The notes below the pieces were generated by a model. The model searched no databases, was not told the origin of the DNA, and worked only from the letters and a program-made list of their open reading frames with translations. The position numbers and the translations under genes are program-made. A stretch of 64,000 nt of DNA from Chimonanthus salicifolius (Eukaryota > Streptophyta > Magnoliopsida > Laurales > Calycanthaceae): NCBI GenBank assembly GCA_013350335.1, contig CM023533.1, positions 33,722,170 through 33,786,169 of the forward strand, read 5' to 3'. Positions 1 through 10,485 of the stretch are shown piece after piece (position 1 is the stretch's first letter; every line of letters begins with the position of its first letter).

Positions 1-1037
1 AAGGCATGTCTCTTAGATAAAGGATGTTATAAAAAATGCTAGATTGATTTTGTAGAGACATTTGCTCCTTTACCTCGTATGAGTACTGTTTGAACAATGA
101 TCTTTGTGATTGTAATTTGTCATTGCCTCTATCAACTTGGTGCTATAAATGCATTTCTAAATGGAGATCTTGAAGAAGTATGTGTAACTTTTATCCATGG
201 TAATAGATTCTTAAAATTGGGTTTGTCATCATAGACATGCTCTATATGGACTCTAGAGAGCTCCTTGTGCTTGGTTTGAGAAGTTCAGTTTTACTTGGGG
301 GTGGCAATGGGTTTTTTTGAGTCAAGTTCGAGTCGGGTTGGCCATAGGTAATAACACACTCACACACACACACAGGTTTATTTTGTGTTGGGTTGGGTTC
401 GGTTGAACTAAAGTTTTTTTAAGTACATAACCCAAGCTTGAGTTTTTAAAGTCTGGTTGGGTCAGTGGGTTGGGTAAAAATTGCCACCCCTAGTTTTGCT
501 GTTATTTCCACCAGCATTATGCAAACAACTATGTTTGTCTCTAGGGAGAGCAATTCTTTGTTTATATGTTGATGATATGATCATTTTTTTGTAATGATGA
601 TGATTGATGACACAATTCATTCAATCAAGTATCAACATAGGGAACCATATGAAATGAAAGATCTTGAACTCTTACGGTACTTTATGGGTTTAGAAGTTTC
701 TTTGCTTCGTGGGCATTTGCTTTGTCAAAATAGTTATGCTATTGACATTATTTCTAGGGTATATTTTGTCGGTGATATGAAAAAATTTGTTACTCCCATA
801 GAATCAAATGCTAAACGTAATTCTACTGATAGTAAACTACTTGCAAATCCTACTTTCAATAGACAATTTATGGGGAGTTTGATATGCTTGTTTGTTTCTC
901 AAATAGACATTTCGTATATTATTCACATTGGTAGTCAATTTCTCAGTGCACCTCGAATTGTTGTATGGCTGTTGTTTTGCATAATTCATTACATTAGAGA
1001 TACTCTTGGCCATGCTCTCTTTTTCTCCTCTACTTTT
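1..1037 (+). pseudogene. Ty1-copia retrotransposon, reverse transcriptase fragment (left half)
   Basis: Degenerate Ty1-copia pol that enters from the left edge of the window. Visible landmarks in order are the pre-catalytic RT block ending in LYQLxxxNAFLNGDLEEV-like sequence (about 30-185), the catalytic motif YVDDM (about 565-580), then an open stretch from 594 with EMKDLELLRYFMGLEV, a GSLIxL block, DISY, SQFLSAPR and the block IRDTLGHALFFSS. This is the canonical order of copia RT leading to RNase H. The frame has several stops and shifts. The element breaks off at 1037 in an antisense LINE and its RNase H resumes at about 9405. It probably lies in intron 1 of MFP2 copy 1, but the window edge prevents proof. 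Confidence 0.85.
296..491. mobile_element. Small hAT-type MITE inside the copia fragment
   Basis: About 196 bp bounded by the inverted termini GGGGGTGGCAAT and ATTGCCACCCC. It is flanked by agttttac (287-294) and agttttgc (492-499), an 8-bp target duplication with one mismatch. The interior is rich in GGGTTGGGTT-like sequence and has no coding capacity. An 8-bp duplication is typical of hAT elements. Confidence 0.7.
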
Positions 1038-2008
1038 TTTTTTTTTTGAGCGATAACAAAAGAAATTCATTAGATGAAAGAAGAAAGTACAAATACAACA
1101 AAGAGGGTCTAAAAGGATTAGACCTAAAGAAAATAAAAAGAACAAGCAAGGAAAACCAGAATAGAAATAAAAATACAACAAAGAAAATCAAATGAAGAAA
1201 ACGCCTGCGAAATGACTCTCAACTCCCAATTTGGTGAAATAGTCCGCTGTGCCATTAGTTGAGCGCCCAACTTTAGAAAAGATACTCCCATCTCTTTAGC
1301 TAAATCTCTCACCTCCCTAACCACATTGACCGATCTCCAAGGTGGACGCCGCAACCCCATGCTCATTTGAAAGCATTTGCTGAGTCCCCTTCTATGACCA
1401 GATTTCCTTGTCCATAATCCTTCCAAATGACTAAAGCTCTCCTAATGCTAAGAATTTCCACTTCATTTGAATCTTTGATATCCACCGACTCGTTAAACAT
1501 TATGGAAGTTTCTCCCTTATGATTTCTAAGTACTCTTCCAATCCCTGCTGGACCCGGTTTCCCTCTAGAAGTTCCATCGATGTTAAACTTAAAGGTACCT
1601 TGTTGAGGTGGCCCCCACTTCTCCGTCGGCTTTGCTTTCCTCCTTTGAATATTCAGCCCTCCCAGGATATAATTAGTTCATTGATTTTTAGACCTTTGAA
1701 ATTGGGATCCACCAACAACCATACGAACCATCTCCATTTGGCTTTTTGGAAGAGGTCATTTTCGGTGGAAGATATTCCTTCAAAGAGTCTTGCATTCATT
1801 TCCTTCCACAGTGTCCATAAAACAACTGCCGGTACCGTTTGGCAAGGACTTTTTCAGCTTAGGTTTCAGCCTCGAAAGTTTCCAAGCTCCCAAAGTTTGA
1901 ACACAAGAAGTTGCAAGGACCCAAGGAATTCCCAGGAAATTGATGAATTTTGCCCACAAACCTTTTGCCACATCACAGTTAACAAAAAGGTGATTAACAT
2001 CCTCGAGA
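1038..2008 (-). pseudogene. LINE-A (L1-type), 3' half on the minus strand: zf-RVT end and RNase H
   Basis: An oligo-T run (1038-1048) marks the poly(A) tail of a LINE inserted antisense into copia. Read on the minus strand, the zf-RVT end (VNHLFVNCDVAKGLW at about 1960-2005), a TLWKEMNARLFE block and an RNase H domain (FNIDGTSRGKPGPAG at about 1555-1600) are visible. The RNase H C-terminus, with EVRDLAKEMGVSF, lies at about 1240-1330. This is the usual order at the 3' end of plant L1 ORF2. Stops and shifts show it is dead. The coding sequence continues at 8135 on the far side of LINE-B. Confidence 0.85.
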
Positions 2009-2028
2009 AAACAAAAAGAAGAATTAAA

Positions 2029-3959
2029 ATGGAGAGAAGGTTGCGGAGCTCTAGGAAGGACTGGTGGCGAGAGAGTTTCTCTCTTTTCGTCGGAAATATT
2101 CCGGCGTGGGATAATGGAGATCTGGTGCGGACGTTTCAGTGCGGTAGGAGTGGTGTTTGATAGCTTTATCCCCTGTGATCTCCGATCGGGATCTCGCAGG
2201 AATTTTGCTTTCAGTACGTTACAAAACTGAACGTGAACGAGACAATGCTATCTCCTTATTCGATGGAAAAGTTTTCCTTGGCCACAAAATTGTTGTGAAC
2301 AGGGCTAAGTTTGGCCCTGACAATCGGCAAAAGGGCATTCCAGAGGTCAGGGAACAAGTTGCTTCCAAAAACTTCAAACCCAAAATTGGTTTTGAAGGAT
2401 CTCATTTTCGGTATCAGGCTGTAGTTGATCCAGACCGCCATATTCTTTGAGTTAATGATGCTTTTATTGAAGATAATAAAAGAAATTTAGCAATACCTGG
2501 ATTGGTGTGGCTCGTCGTTCTGATTATTCTCCAAAAGATATCTTTCGTTGGATGCAACTTCTCTGGGGTTCAGATGTGTCCGTTTCAGTGAGACGTCTTT
2601 CCCCTCTGCTTTTTCTGGATTCAATTTACTTCTGAAGAGGATTGTCGGAAAGCTTGTCGAAAAGGCTTTTGTTTTTCAGAAGGGCCTCTCAAATGTATAA
2701 ACCCTTGGACTGAGGTGATTGGTTCGGGTATGGTGGTTGATTGGATCAGAATCTTCGGGATTCCTCTTCACGCTTGGCGTCAGGATATTTTGCGGAAATT
2801 AGGAGAATTTCTGGGATCAGTGGAAGAGGTGGATTCTCGCTGTTTATCCATGGAAATGGTTGAATTTCTACGAGTGAAGATTATTCGTCCATTTTCTGTA
2901 GAAATCCCCAAATCCCTCCAACTGGAAATCGGTGATGTTAACTTCGATTTGTGGACGGAAGTGGAACCTAAGCATTTCATCGATATGGATAATTTGATGA
3001 AGAATTTCGGATCCTCTCAGACTTTGTCGTATGATTCTTCAGATCCTCTTCCTGATCTTCTCTGCTGATTCCGTTGAAGCCTAATCTCTTACCTGCTGTC
3101 GTCTCCTCGTCGCCGGAGCAGTTTCCGATACCGGGGAATGGCACTACAGTTACTGTCGGTTGCCTTTCCTCTCCACCCATCCCGGCGGATCTTTCTCCCA
3201 TGGGTAAGCATCCTCCGGAAACCATGGCAACCTTCGTTGCGGGAAGTTCGAGCGAAAAAAGGGGTGTTTTAGGGCTCCAGTCAAAGAGTCCTACTCCCTT
3301 TAAAAACGCTCTTCTGAATTCGGGTAAGTCTCTTGACTCCATCTGTGGGTCTAAGTTTCGGACTTGTTCTCCTACTCAGAACTTATCCGTTGAAAAGGCC
3401 CATTTCTTAAGGCCTATTCGTAAAAGGAGCAGCGTCTTTTCCCCTCTAAGTTCCTGGGTCGGGGAATATCGACAAGTCGGATAAAAGTCAGAAAACAGGG
3501 TTAGACTCTATCTGTGATACATCTACAGTACCCACTTCGAAATTGGACGACAATAATCCACAGGTGATCAGGAGATCTTCAAATCATCACAGGAATTCAA
3601 TCTCGACTGATTTTGGAAATGATTTTATGTCCCCATCCTAGCATCAGAATATTGGCAGTTCTTTGTCGGTACTGGAAGTGTCTGATTGTGTACCTTTAGC
3701 AATGATTCCGGAAGTAATTGATGAGGAGAAAATGATGCTAATTGGATCCCTTCTTGGAATCACATCTCCGGGGAAATCGGCGGAATTGCAGAATATTTTA
3801 ATTTCTTTTTGTTCTTCGGATTGGAGAAATAAGGAGGAGGAACTTCAACAAAGCCGACAAAGAAAACGAGACAGGGAACTTCGAAAATTACAATCCTCTG
3901 TCAATTATGATTCGATCTTTGGTCCTGGTGGAGACCACAGGAGATACAGATGTTCATTT
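2029..3959 (+). pseudogene. LINE-B ORF1, RRM-bearing nucleic-acid-binding protein, frameshifted
   Basis: The ATG at 2029 opens a frame with an RNA-recognition-motif fold: SLFVGNIPAWDNGDLVRTF at about residues 18-36, then, after one shift near 2155, FAFVRYKTERERDNAISLF and GHKIVVNRAKF. Plant L1 ORF1 proteins often start with an RRM. Downstream, 2715-3068 holds a DUF4283-like piece (VDWIRIFGIPLHAW). The region to about 3950 is a low-complexity tail ending in a basic stretch rich in Arg and Lys (RQRKRDRELRKLQ). Several frameshifts and stops (for example 2158 and 2448) break the frame. ORF1 proteins bind LINE RNA to form the retrotransposition particle. Confidence 0.75.
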
Positions 3960-6900
3960 ATGAAAATAATGTCCTGGAATGTTCAGGGACTAGGGGTAGC
4001 AATGAAGAGAGCAACAGTTAAAAGAGAGTCCTATCTCAACATCTGGATGCCCTTTTTCTTCAAGAAACTAAATGTTCTGCGATTTCAGAAGGATTAATCA
4101 AATCTATTTGGGGTCAAGGATGTATGGGATGGATTGGAAAAGATTCAGAAGGTGCTTCAGGTGGGCTATGGACTGTATGGAATGCTACCAAATTGAAATG
4201 ACCTACAATGCAATCAAAAAATTTTCAATTGTAACAGTGCTGGAAGATATGTCCTCTGGTAAATCTTTCCTTCTTTCAAACGTCTATGGTCCCAATGTTG
4301 ATGATCAAAGACAGGAATTTTTAGAAGAAGTTTCAGCAGAAAGAAATCAATTTGATATCCCATGGTGCATAGGAGGGGATTTTAATATAGTTCGACGAAT
4401 GTCGGAACGAAATAACTGCTCTCGTATCACAGCTACAATGCGATCCTTCAGCAATTGGATCGAAGACAGGGAATTGATCGATCTTCACTTGGGAGGTGCC
4501 ACTTTCAGCTGGTCAAATATGCAAGATTCCCCAAGACTAGCACGACTGGATAGATTTTTAGTGGACTGTCAGTGGGCAGATTGTTTTAATCAAACTGCAC
4601 AAAGTGCTCTCTCCAACCCAGTATCTGACCATATTCCTATATATTGGATTCGTGTCTCGACTCTTAGGGCCCAGTTCCTTTCAGATTTGAACTGGCTTGG
4701 TTAAAGATAGATGGTTTTCATACATTAGTGGAGAATTGGTGGAGGGAGACCAATCCCAGTGGATGGAAAGGATATTGCTTGCTACAAAAACTCAAATTCC
4801 TCAAAGAAAAGCTGAAAATTTGGGCCTTTTCTCGTCGAGAAGAAGACAAGATGGATGAACAGAGATGGAGAGATGAATTACAAATTCTAAATCAAATAGA
4901 GGAACCCGGACCTAATCAAGATCAATCTATTCGACGAAAAGGAATAAAAGGGGATCTACAAAGGAAAGCTTTGCAAGAAGAGATAAAATGGAAACAACGT
5001 TCCCGTATGTTGTGGCTCAAAGAGGGAGACCAAAATATCAAATTTTTTCACCATATGGCAAATGCAAGAAGAAGAAAATTTTTATTCATTCCCTGGAGAT
5101 TGATGGAGAATGTATTACAGACAAAATTGAAATTTGCAGTGAAATAGTCCACTTCTTCTCTCAGCTTTATTCAACCCCTTCAAGGGACTTCCCAATACCA
5201 TCAGCACTTCCTTTTAAGCAATTAAGTGATGAGCAATCAAAATTTCTGGAAGATCCAGCCGTAGAAGTTGAAGTGAAAGATGCAGTATGGCAACTGGGTG
5301 AAATAAGGCTCCTGGACCAAATGGCTTTCCTATAATGTTTTTCAAAACTTTTTGGGAATTGGTAAAACCGGTTCTTTTGGCCTTTATTAAAGAATTTTTT
5401 AGTAGAGGTATTATTTCCAAAGACCTGGGGGCAGGTTTTATCACTTTAATCCCAAAAAAAGGAGCAACAACGTTGAACGACTTTAGGCCAATATCCTTAC
5501 TAGGTGGACCTTACAAAATTCTTGCAAAAATATTGGCAAACAGAATGAAGACAGTTTCATCTTCTCTCATTTCATCAGTACAAAGCGCTTTCATCGAAGG
5601 TAGACAGATCATTGACTCTGCAGTTGTGGCTCATGAATGCGTGGATTCAAAATTCTTATCTGGTGAAACAGGAGTGGTATGTAAATTGGACTTCAAAAAG
5701 GCCTATGACAATGTCAGCTGGTCATTTCTAGACTACATTATGGAAAGGATGAGATTCGGAAAACGGTGGAGAAATTGGATTAAATCTACATTATCTTCAG
5801 CCCATCTGTCAGTGTTAGTCAATGGAAGCCCTAAAGGATTTTTCCGAATGGGTAAAGGTGTTCGGCAGGGTGACCCTTTATCTTGTATCTTTATGTCTTA
5901 GTTGCTTAAGTTTTACATCAGATGTTTCATTTGGTGTCATCTACAGGGGAATTCATGGTTTCAGGATAAACCAAACTGATATAGCCATCACACATTTGCA
6001 ATATGCGGACGATACAATTCTCTTCCTCCAAGCCGAAAAGAAGGAATTACAATCAGTTCGTGCAGTGCTTAAATGGTTTGAGATTTGTTCTGGATTGAAA
6101 ATCAATTTTGATAAATGTGAATTGATGGGAGTGAATGTGGACCATAACCAGTGTTTGGATCTGGCTACAGAATTGGGTTGTAAAGTGTCCTCTTTCCCTT
6201 CCACCTATTTAGGCCTACCTTTATGCAAAGGAACTCCCCAAAAAAGATGTTGGGACAAAATCATTGAAAAAACAGAAATACGACTTTCTCAATGGAAAAG
6301 CAAATGGTTATCTTTGGGGAGTCGAATTATTTTGATAAAGGCAGTTCTCTCGAGTCTTTCGATCTACTTTCTTAGTATGTTCAAGTGTCCTGCCTCGGTG
6401 ATTGACAGATTGGAACAAATCCAACGTCGCTTCCTATGGAATGACAGCACTGAGAAAAGAAAATTTCATCTAGTCAATTGGGCACAAGTTTGCAAACACA
6501 AAAAACCTCTTCGTCAATTCAATGAAGGTCTTCAAGGAAAATGGCTTTGGCGTTTGGATGATTCTTCTTCAGGACTATGGAAAGATATCATTCATCAAAA
6601 ATATCAACTGCAAAGAAAAGGTTGGAGAATACAACCTTCTCATAGAAGAGTATCTGGTTTTTGGAAAGGGATTAACTTGGTGGCAAGATCATTTCAACAA
6701 CATATTAGATACAGAGCATATTCAGGTTTAGATATTTTGTTTTCGAGAGATAAATGGCTGGGAGAGACACCTTTGGCTTCTTTATACCCAACTCTATTTG
6801 CATTTGCAGAAAATAAAGAAGCCAAAATAAATGATTGTTTTGAGGTAATTCAAGATAAGGTTATTTGGGGACCAACGTTTCGACGTCAACTAGAGGATTG

Positions 6901-8033
6901 GATGGTTGAAGACTGGATTTCACTCCTAAATCATCTGAATGAGATCTTTATAATGGGAAGAGGGGAAGACAAACGTATTTGGGAATTAGACCCTCATGGC
7001 ATCTTTTCAGTTAAATCCTTTTGTACAGATTTGTTAAAGACCAGAGAGATACCTACAATTCATCCGAAAGTTTGGACGAGGATCGCTCCTTTAAAAGTAA
7101 AGATGTTCGGATGGATAGCGGGTTTGGAAAAAATCTTAACCATGGATAACCTACGTATACGGAAGATGATTATCATAAATGCATGCCCTCTCTGCCTTTC
7201 GAACAGTGAGACAGTCAATCATCTCCTCCTTCATTGTCCTTACTCAAAACAGATTTGGGATTATTTTTTGAACCTACTAGAAATCTCTTTCTGCATGCCA
7301 CGGTCTTGGTCACAAATTCTAAATGAATCAGTATTGATATCGGGAACTTGCTTCCGCCGCAATCTATGGGCTACAACAGTTTTGAGTATTGGATGGTCTA
7401 TTTGGTTGGAACGTAACAACAAACTTTCTCAGGACAAATCTAACTCTTATCTCTTGTCCGCTAGACCTCATAAAAGTGAGGATTGCTTGGTGGTTTTCAA
7501 GTTCAAGTAAATATTTGGGGCTCACAATTACAAATCTATGCAGAAATTGGGCCTTTATTGATTCGTTTCATCAACCAAAAAATTCAACACTTGATAGTCC
7601 TTGGACTACTCCTCCAGCTGGAATCCTGAAACTCAATTTTGATGGTAGTTATCAACGCGATGATGGACTTGCTGGATATGGTGGAATAATCTGTAATAAT
7701 TCTGGATATTCGGTGCTAACTTATGCTGGGTCACTTCTCAACGGATCAGTATTAGAAGCAGAGTTAAAAGCTTTATGGAGGGGTATTCTAGAATTGGATT
7801 CTTTGGGGATCACTGGAAGTATCATAGAAGGGGACTCGAAAGTAATTGTAGGGTGGGCAAATGGTTTCAAATGTCCATGGTTTTTCTTAGATAAAATCAA
7901 GAAGATCCGACACTCAATTTCCACAAACAATTATCAACTCAATTGGTCTCCCCAGTTAGCAAACTCAGCTGCCGATGAATTGGCTAGAGAAGGAGTATCT
8001 TTGACATCGGAAAGAGTTCTCCATCACTTGTAA
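3960..8033 (+). pseudogene. LINE-B ORF2: endonuclease, reverse transcriptase, zf-RVT, RNase H
   Basis: Starts at ATG 3960 (MKIMSWNVQGLG, the first strand of an APE-type endonuclease). Endonuclease sequence runs to about 4640 (SNVYGPN, GGDFNIV, SDHIPI). Reverse transcriptase runs from about 5330 to 6500 with TLIPKKG, FRPISLLGG, QSAFIEGRQI, KLDFKKAYD, GVRQGDPLS and the catalytic YADDT (about 6002-6016). A zf-RVT domain with CPLC and HLLLHCPY lies at about 7185-7245. RNase H (about 7600-8010) shows LNFDGSYQ, EAELKAL, EGDSK and AADELAREG. At least four frameshifts or stops interrupt it (near 4085, 4700, 5145 and 5900), so it is inactive as it stands. The stop at 8031-8033 is followed by about 90 bp of 3' UTR and the poly(A). 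Confidence 0.88.
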
Positions 8034-8134
8034 TTAAAGGGGTCTTCCTCTAGCAAAGATGTACTTTGATCATCTATTACTTATGTAATTTATTATCAAT
8101 TTAATATATAACACAGTTATCTTTCAAAAAAAAA

Positions 8135-9400
8135 ATCCTCGAAAGAAGATTCACAAAGGACACATTGAGATCGTCCTCATTTCTAAGCAAGGCTCTTCTT
8201 TTCAATTCAGCCCTCATCAGAATCTTCTCTTTTAGGACACACCAAACAAAAATTTGGGCCCTTCGTGGTGCCGCCTCCTCCCAAATTGATTTAGTGATCT
8301 TTTCATCATTAGAGAGTTGACTTTGAGCCAGATGCACTATTGCTTTGACTGAGAAATTGCCAGAGGAATCACCTGACTAAATCATTTCATTTTTTTCTAA
8401 CGGCATGAGTAAAAATTCCCCCAAAAGAGTCAAGAGACCATTAAGGCTTTCCTCTTCGAAGGATCTCAACCCTCTGCGGAAGTCGAAAGTGCCAGGAGAC
8501 TAACCCAATATCCCACTTAACATAGTCCTGTACTAAGGCATTAGCAACCTCGATATTCCAAACAGTCTTGGGAAAGTTTCTTTGAGAGGCCTCTTTCCTA
8601 GCCATAGGTCTTTCCAAAAGAGGGTTCTATCGCCTTTTCCAACCAAGAATCTGATGTTCCGACTAAGTAAGCTGCCTACCTGGCCCACCCCCGAACCTAG
8701 TTTCCACCAAGCTTTGACTATTGAGGAACCAAAACTTTCTACTTTTTCACTAAGGAACCACCCACCAACACCCTCAACTCCATATCTGGTTGATAAGACT
8801 TTGACCCATAGAGCGTCCTTCTCTCTACCAAACCTCTATGCCCATTTACCAACATAGCTTGGTTCTTTAGTTAAATAGGCACCAACAGTGTTATCAGAAT
8901 TGGACCGAACTGTGGGTTCGACGGGAACCGCGGCGGCTGCGGTTCTGTTCGATTTTAGAACCGGTTGTGGGGTCAAAACCTCAAAAAACTGCTCAGAGCC
9001 GCGGTTTTCTGCTGTTTTCACGTACAAACCGTCCGCGGCTCACAAATTTTGATATTTTTAATTTTATTTTTTTAAATTTTTTCCTTTCAAAATTAAATTA
9101 GAAAATGTATATATTTGAAATATAAATATTTTTTACCATTTCTATCACATATCTTTCACCATTTTGATATATTATTCAGAATTTAAATGTTATTTTTAAT
9201 ATTTATATTAATTTTATTGGTAAAAGATAGTTTATTTAATTTTATATGTAATATTTATATTATATTACTTCTTGACCGGCTTTGACTGCGGTCTAACCCA
9301 GTTGAACCCAAAATGCCTCAAAGACGGTTCGTTAGACGGTCTGATTCTGATAACATTGGGCACCAGGCCCTATCCTCCTTTGAGCTTGGGTTTCACAACT
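8135..9400 (-). pseudogene. LINE-A, 5' half on the minus strand: RT C-terminus to zf-RVT start
   Basis: Minus-strand translation in broken frames gives the continuation of LINE-A: KPKLKGG (about 9370-9395), a KNQAMLVNGH-like KALLGKW block (about 8835-8875), REKDALWVKVLSTRYG, VGKGDRTLFWKDLW and WEEAAPRRAQIFVWCVL (about 8215-8275). This is the typical linker between RT and zf-RVT in plant L1 elements. LINE-A is 5' truncated near 9400, where copia sequence resumes. A hAT-type element (8886-9358) is inserted in it. Confidence 0.8.
8886..9358. mobile_element. Non-autonomous hAT element (CAGTGTTATCAGAAT termini)
   Basis: 473 bp with inverted termini CAGTGTTATCAGAAT and ATTCTGATAACATTG. Flanks ggcaccaa (8878-8885) and ggcaccag (9359-9366) are an 8-bp target duplication with one mismatch. 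The interior is GC-rich at both ends and AT-rich in the middle, with no coding capacity. The termini resemble those of the hAT element at 22,931-27,345 (CAGTGTTGTCAAAAT), so it may be a deletion derivative of that family. Confidence 0.8.
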
Positions 9401-9404
9401 TCCG

Positions 9405-9790
9405 GTCACACCACAAGCATTGTGCATGTAATACTGATTTTGTAGGGATAAACTTCAATCAAAAGTCTACCACCAATTAATGTATTTTTCTTGGAAATAA
9501 TTTACTTTCTTGGAAATGCTAAAGAAAAATGAATTGCTCAATCTACCACTAAAATCGAGTATAAAGAAAGGATGCAACCACAACAAAAGCTCACATGGTC
9601 TCATTGGTTTTTAGCTAATGTTGGCCACTCTTGTCCTCTCCTACTTCTTATACTATTATAATAAGAGTGCCATCTATATTGCAAAAGATCTAGACTTTCA
9701 TGAGAGAACTAATCATATTGAAGTGGATTGCCACAAGTTTCTTGGTGTTTCTCGTTTTTATTGAAGAACTTTACGAAGTCCCTATTATTT
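9405..9790 (+). pseudogene. Ty1-copia RNase H fragment (right half)
   Basis: Continuation of the copia element broken at 1037. In shifting frames it shows TDFVGI, KSTTN, CIFLGNNLLSWK, a SAEAEYKA-like block and TWSHWFLANVG. It ends with IYIAKDLDFHERTNHIEVDCH (residues FHERTNHIEVD are the key match to copia RNase H). Several stops are present. The 3' LTR could not be identified. Confidence 0.8.
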
Positions 9791-9831
9791 CTTCTAATGA
9801 TTTCAATTTTTAGGGGAGGGGGGGGGAGGGG

Positions 9832-10022
9832 AGGTGAGAAATTATCTTCGTGATCCAAACAAGCAAATGTAATTGGTTACCAATAGGGGTGTTCATTTGT
9901 TCAAACCTGCCCCTAATGTAGTGGGGTGGGGTGGGGTGGGGGTTGAGAAATTATCTTCGTGATCCAAACAAGCAAATGTAATTGGTTACCATTAGGGGTG
10001 TTCATTTGTTCAAACCTGCCCC
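9832..10022. repeat. 109-bp tandem duplication at the left end of a MITE
   Basis: The stretch from attatcttcg at 9841 to the AACCTGCCCC end near 9912 recurs 109 bp later from 9950 to 10,022 with very few differences. It duplicates copia flank plus the first bases of the hAT-type element at 9993. A GGGGT run (9920-9942) sits between the copies. Confidence 0.85.
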
Positions 10023-10477
10023 AAATCTGACCTAAATAAACGGGCTCGGACAAGGATTTTTGTCAGACGGGCTAGCGAATTTAATGCCCGTTGAGGCTTC
10101 TTGGGCTTTTATGTTTATATATATATATAGAAAAAAGGCTTAAAAAACACTAAAAAGTGTTAAAAGTGCATCTAAAAAATCAATTTCTAATCACTTGATC
10201 TTATTGATCAAAGTCACCAGGCATCATCTTTTCAAGAACGTTTACCAACTTTGACTATTAAGATCAAGTGGCTAAAAATTGAATTTTGGACTAAAATTTA
10301 ATTGATGGTAGATAACTAGATATTTAAGTATACTTTTCAACTTGTACGATTATATTTTAAATTTGCATATATATTTTTTAAATAAAAAGGTACAAGATGC
10401 AAACAAATCGGGTTAATCGGATGGGCTCGGGCTTTTTTATTGAAGCCCGGCCTGAGCCCAACCAATGAACACCCCTA
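9993..10477. mobile_element. hAT-type MITE (TAGGGGTGTTCATT termini)
   Basis: 485 bp with inverted termini TAGGGGTGTTCATTTG and CCAATGAACACCCCTA. Flanks gttaccat (9985-9992) and gttgccat (10,478-10,485) are an 8-bp duplication with one mismatch. The interior holds a fold-back built on CACTTGATC and GATCAAGTG (about 10,192-10,272) that also occurs near 33.8 and 44.9 kb. No coding capacity. Confidence 0.75.
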
Positions 10478-10485
10478 GTTGCCAT

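Larger units (their letters stand above)
2009..8134 (+). mobile_element. LINE-B, nearly full-length L1-type retrotransposon
   Basis: About 6.1 kb with ORF1, ORF2 and a 3' oligo-A run (8126-8135). The flanks atcctcgaga (1999-2008) and atcctcgaaa (8135-8144) look like a partly decayed target-site duplication. The interrupted host is LINE-A: its minus-strand zf-RVT codons read straight across the two junctions (CPLCESSFED then VNHLFVNC, allowing a small deletion). LINE-B is therefore the younger insertion. Confidence 0.9.
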
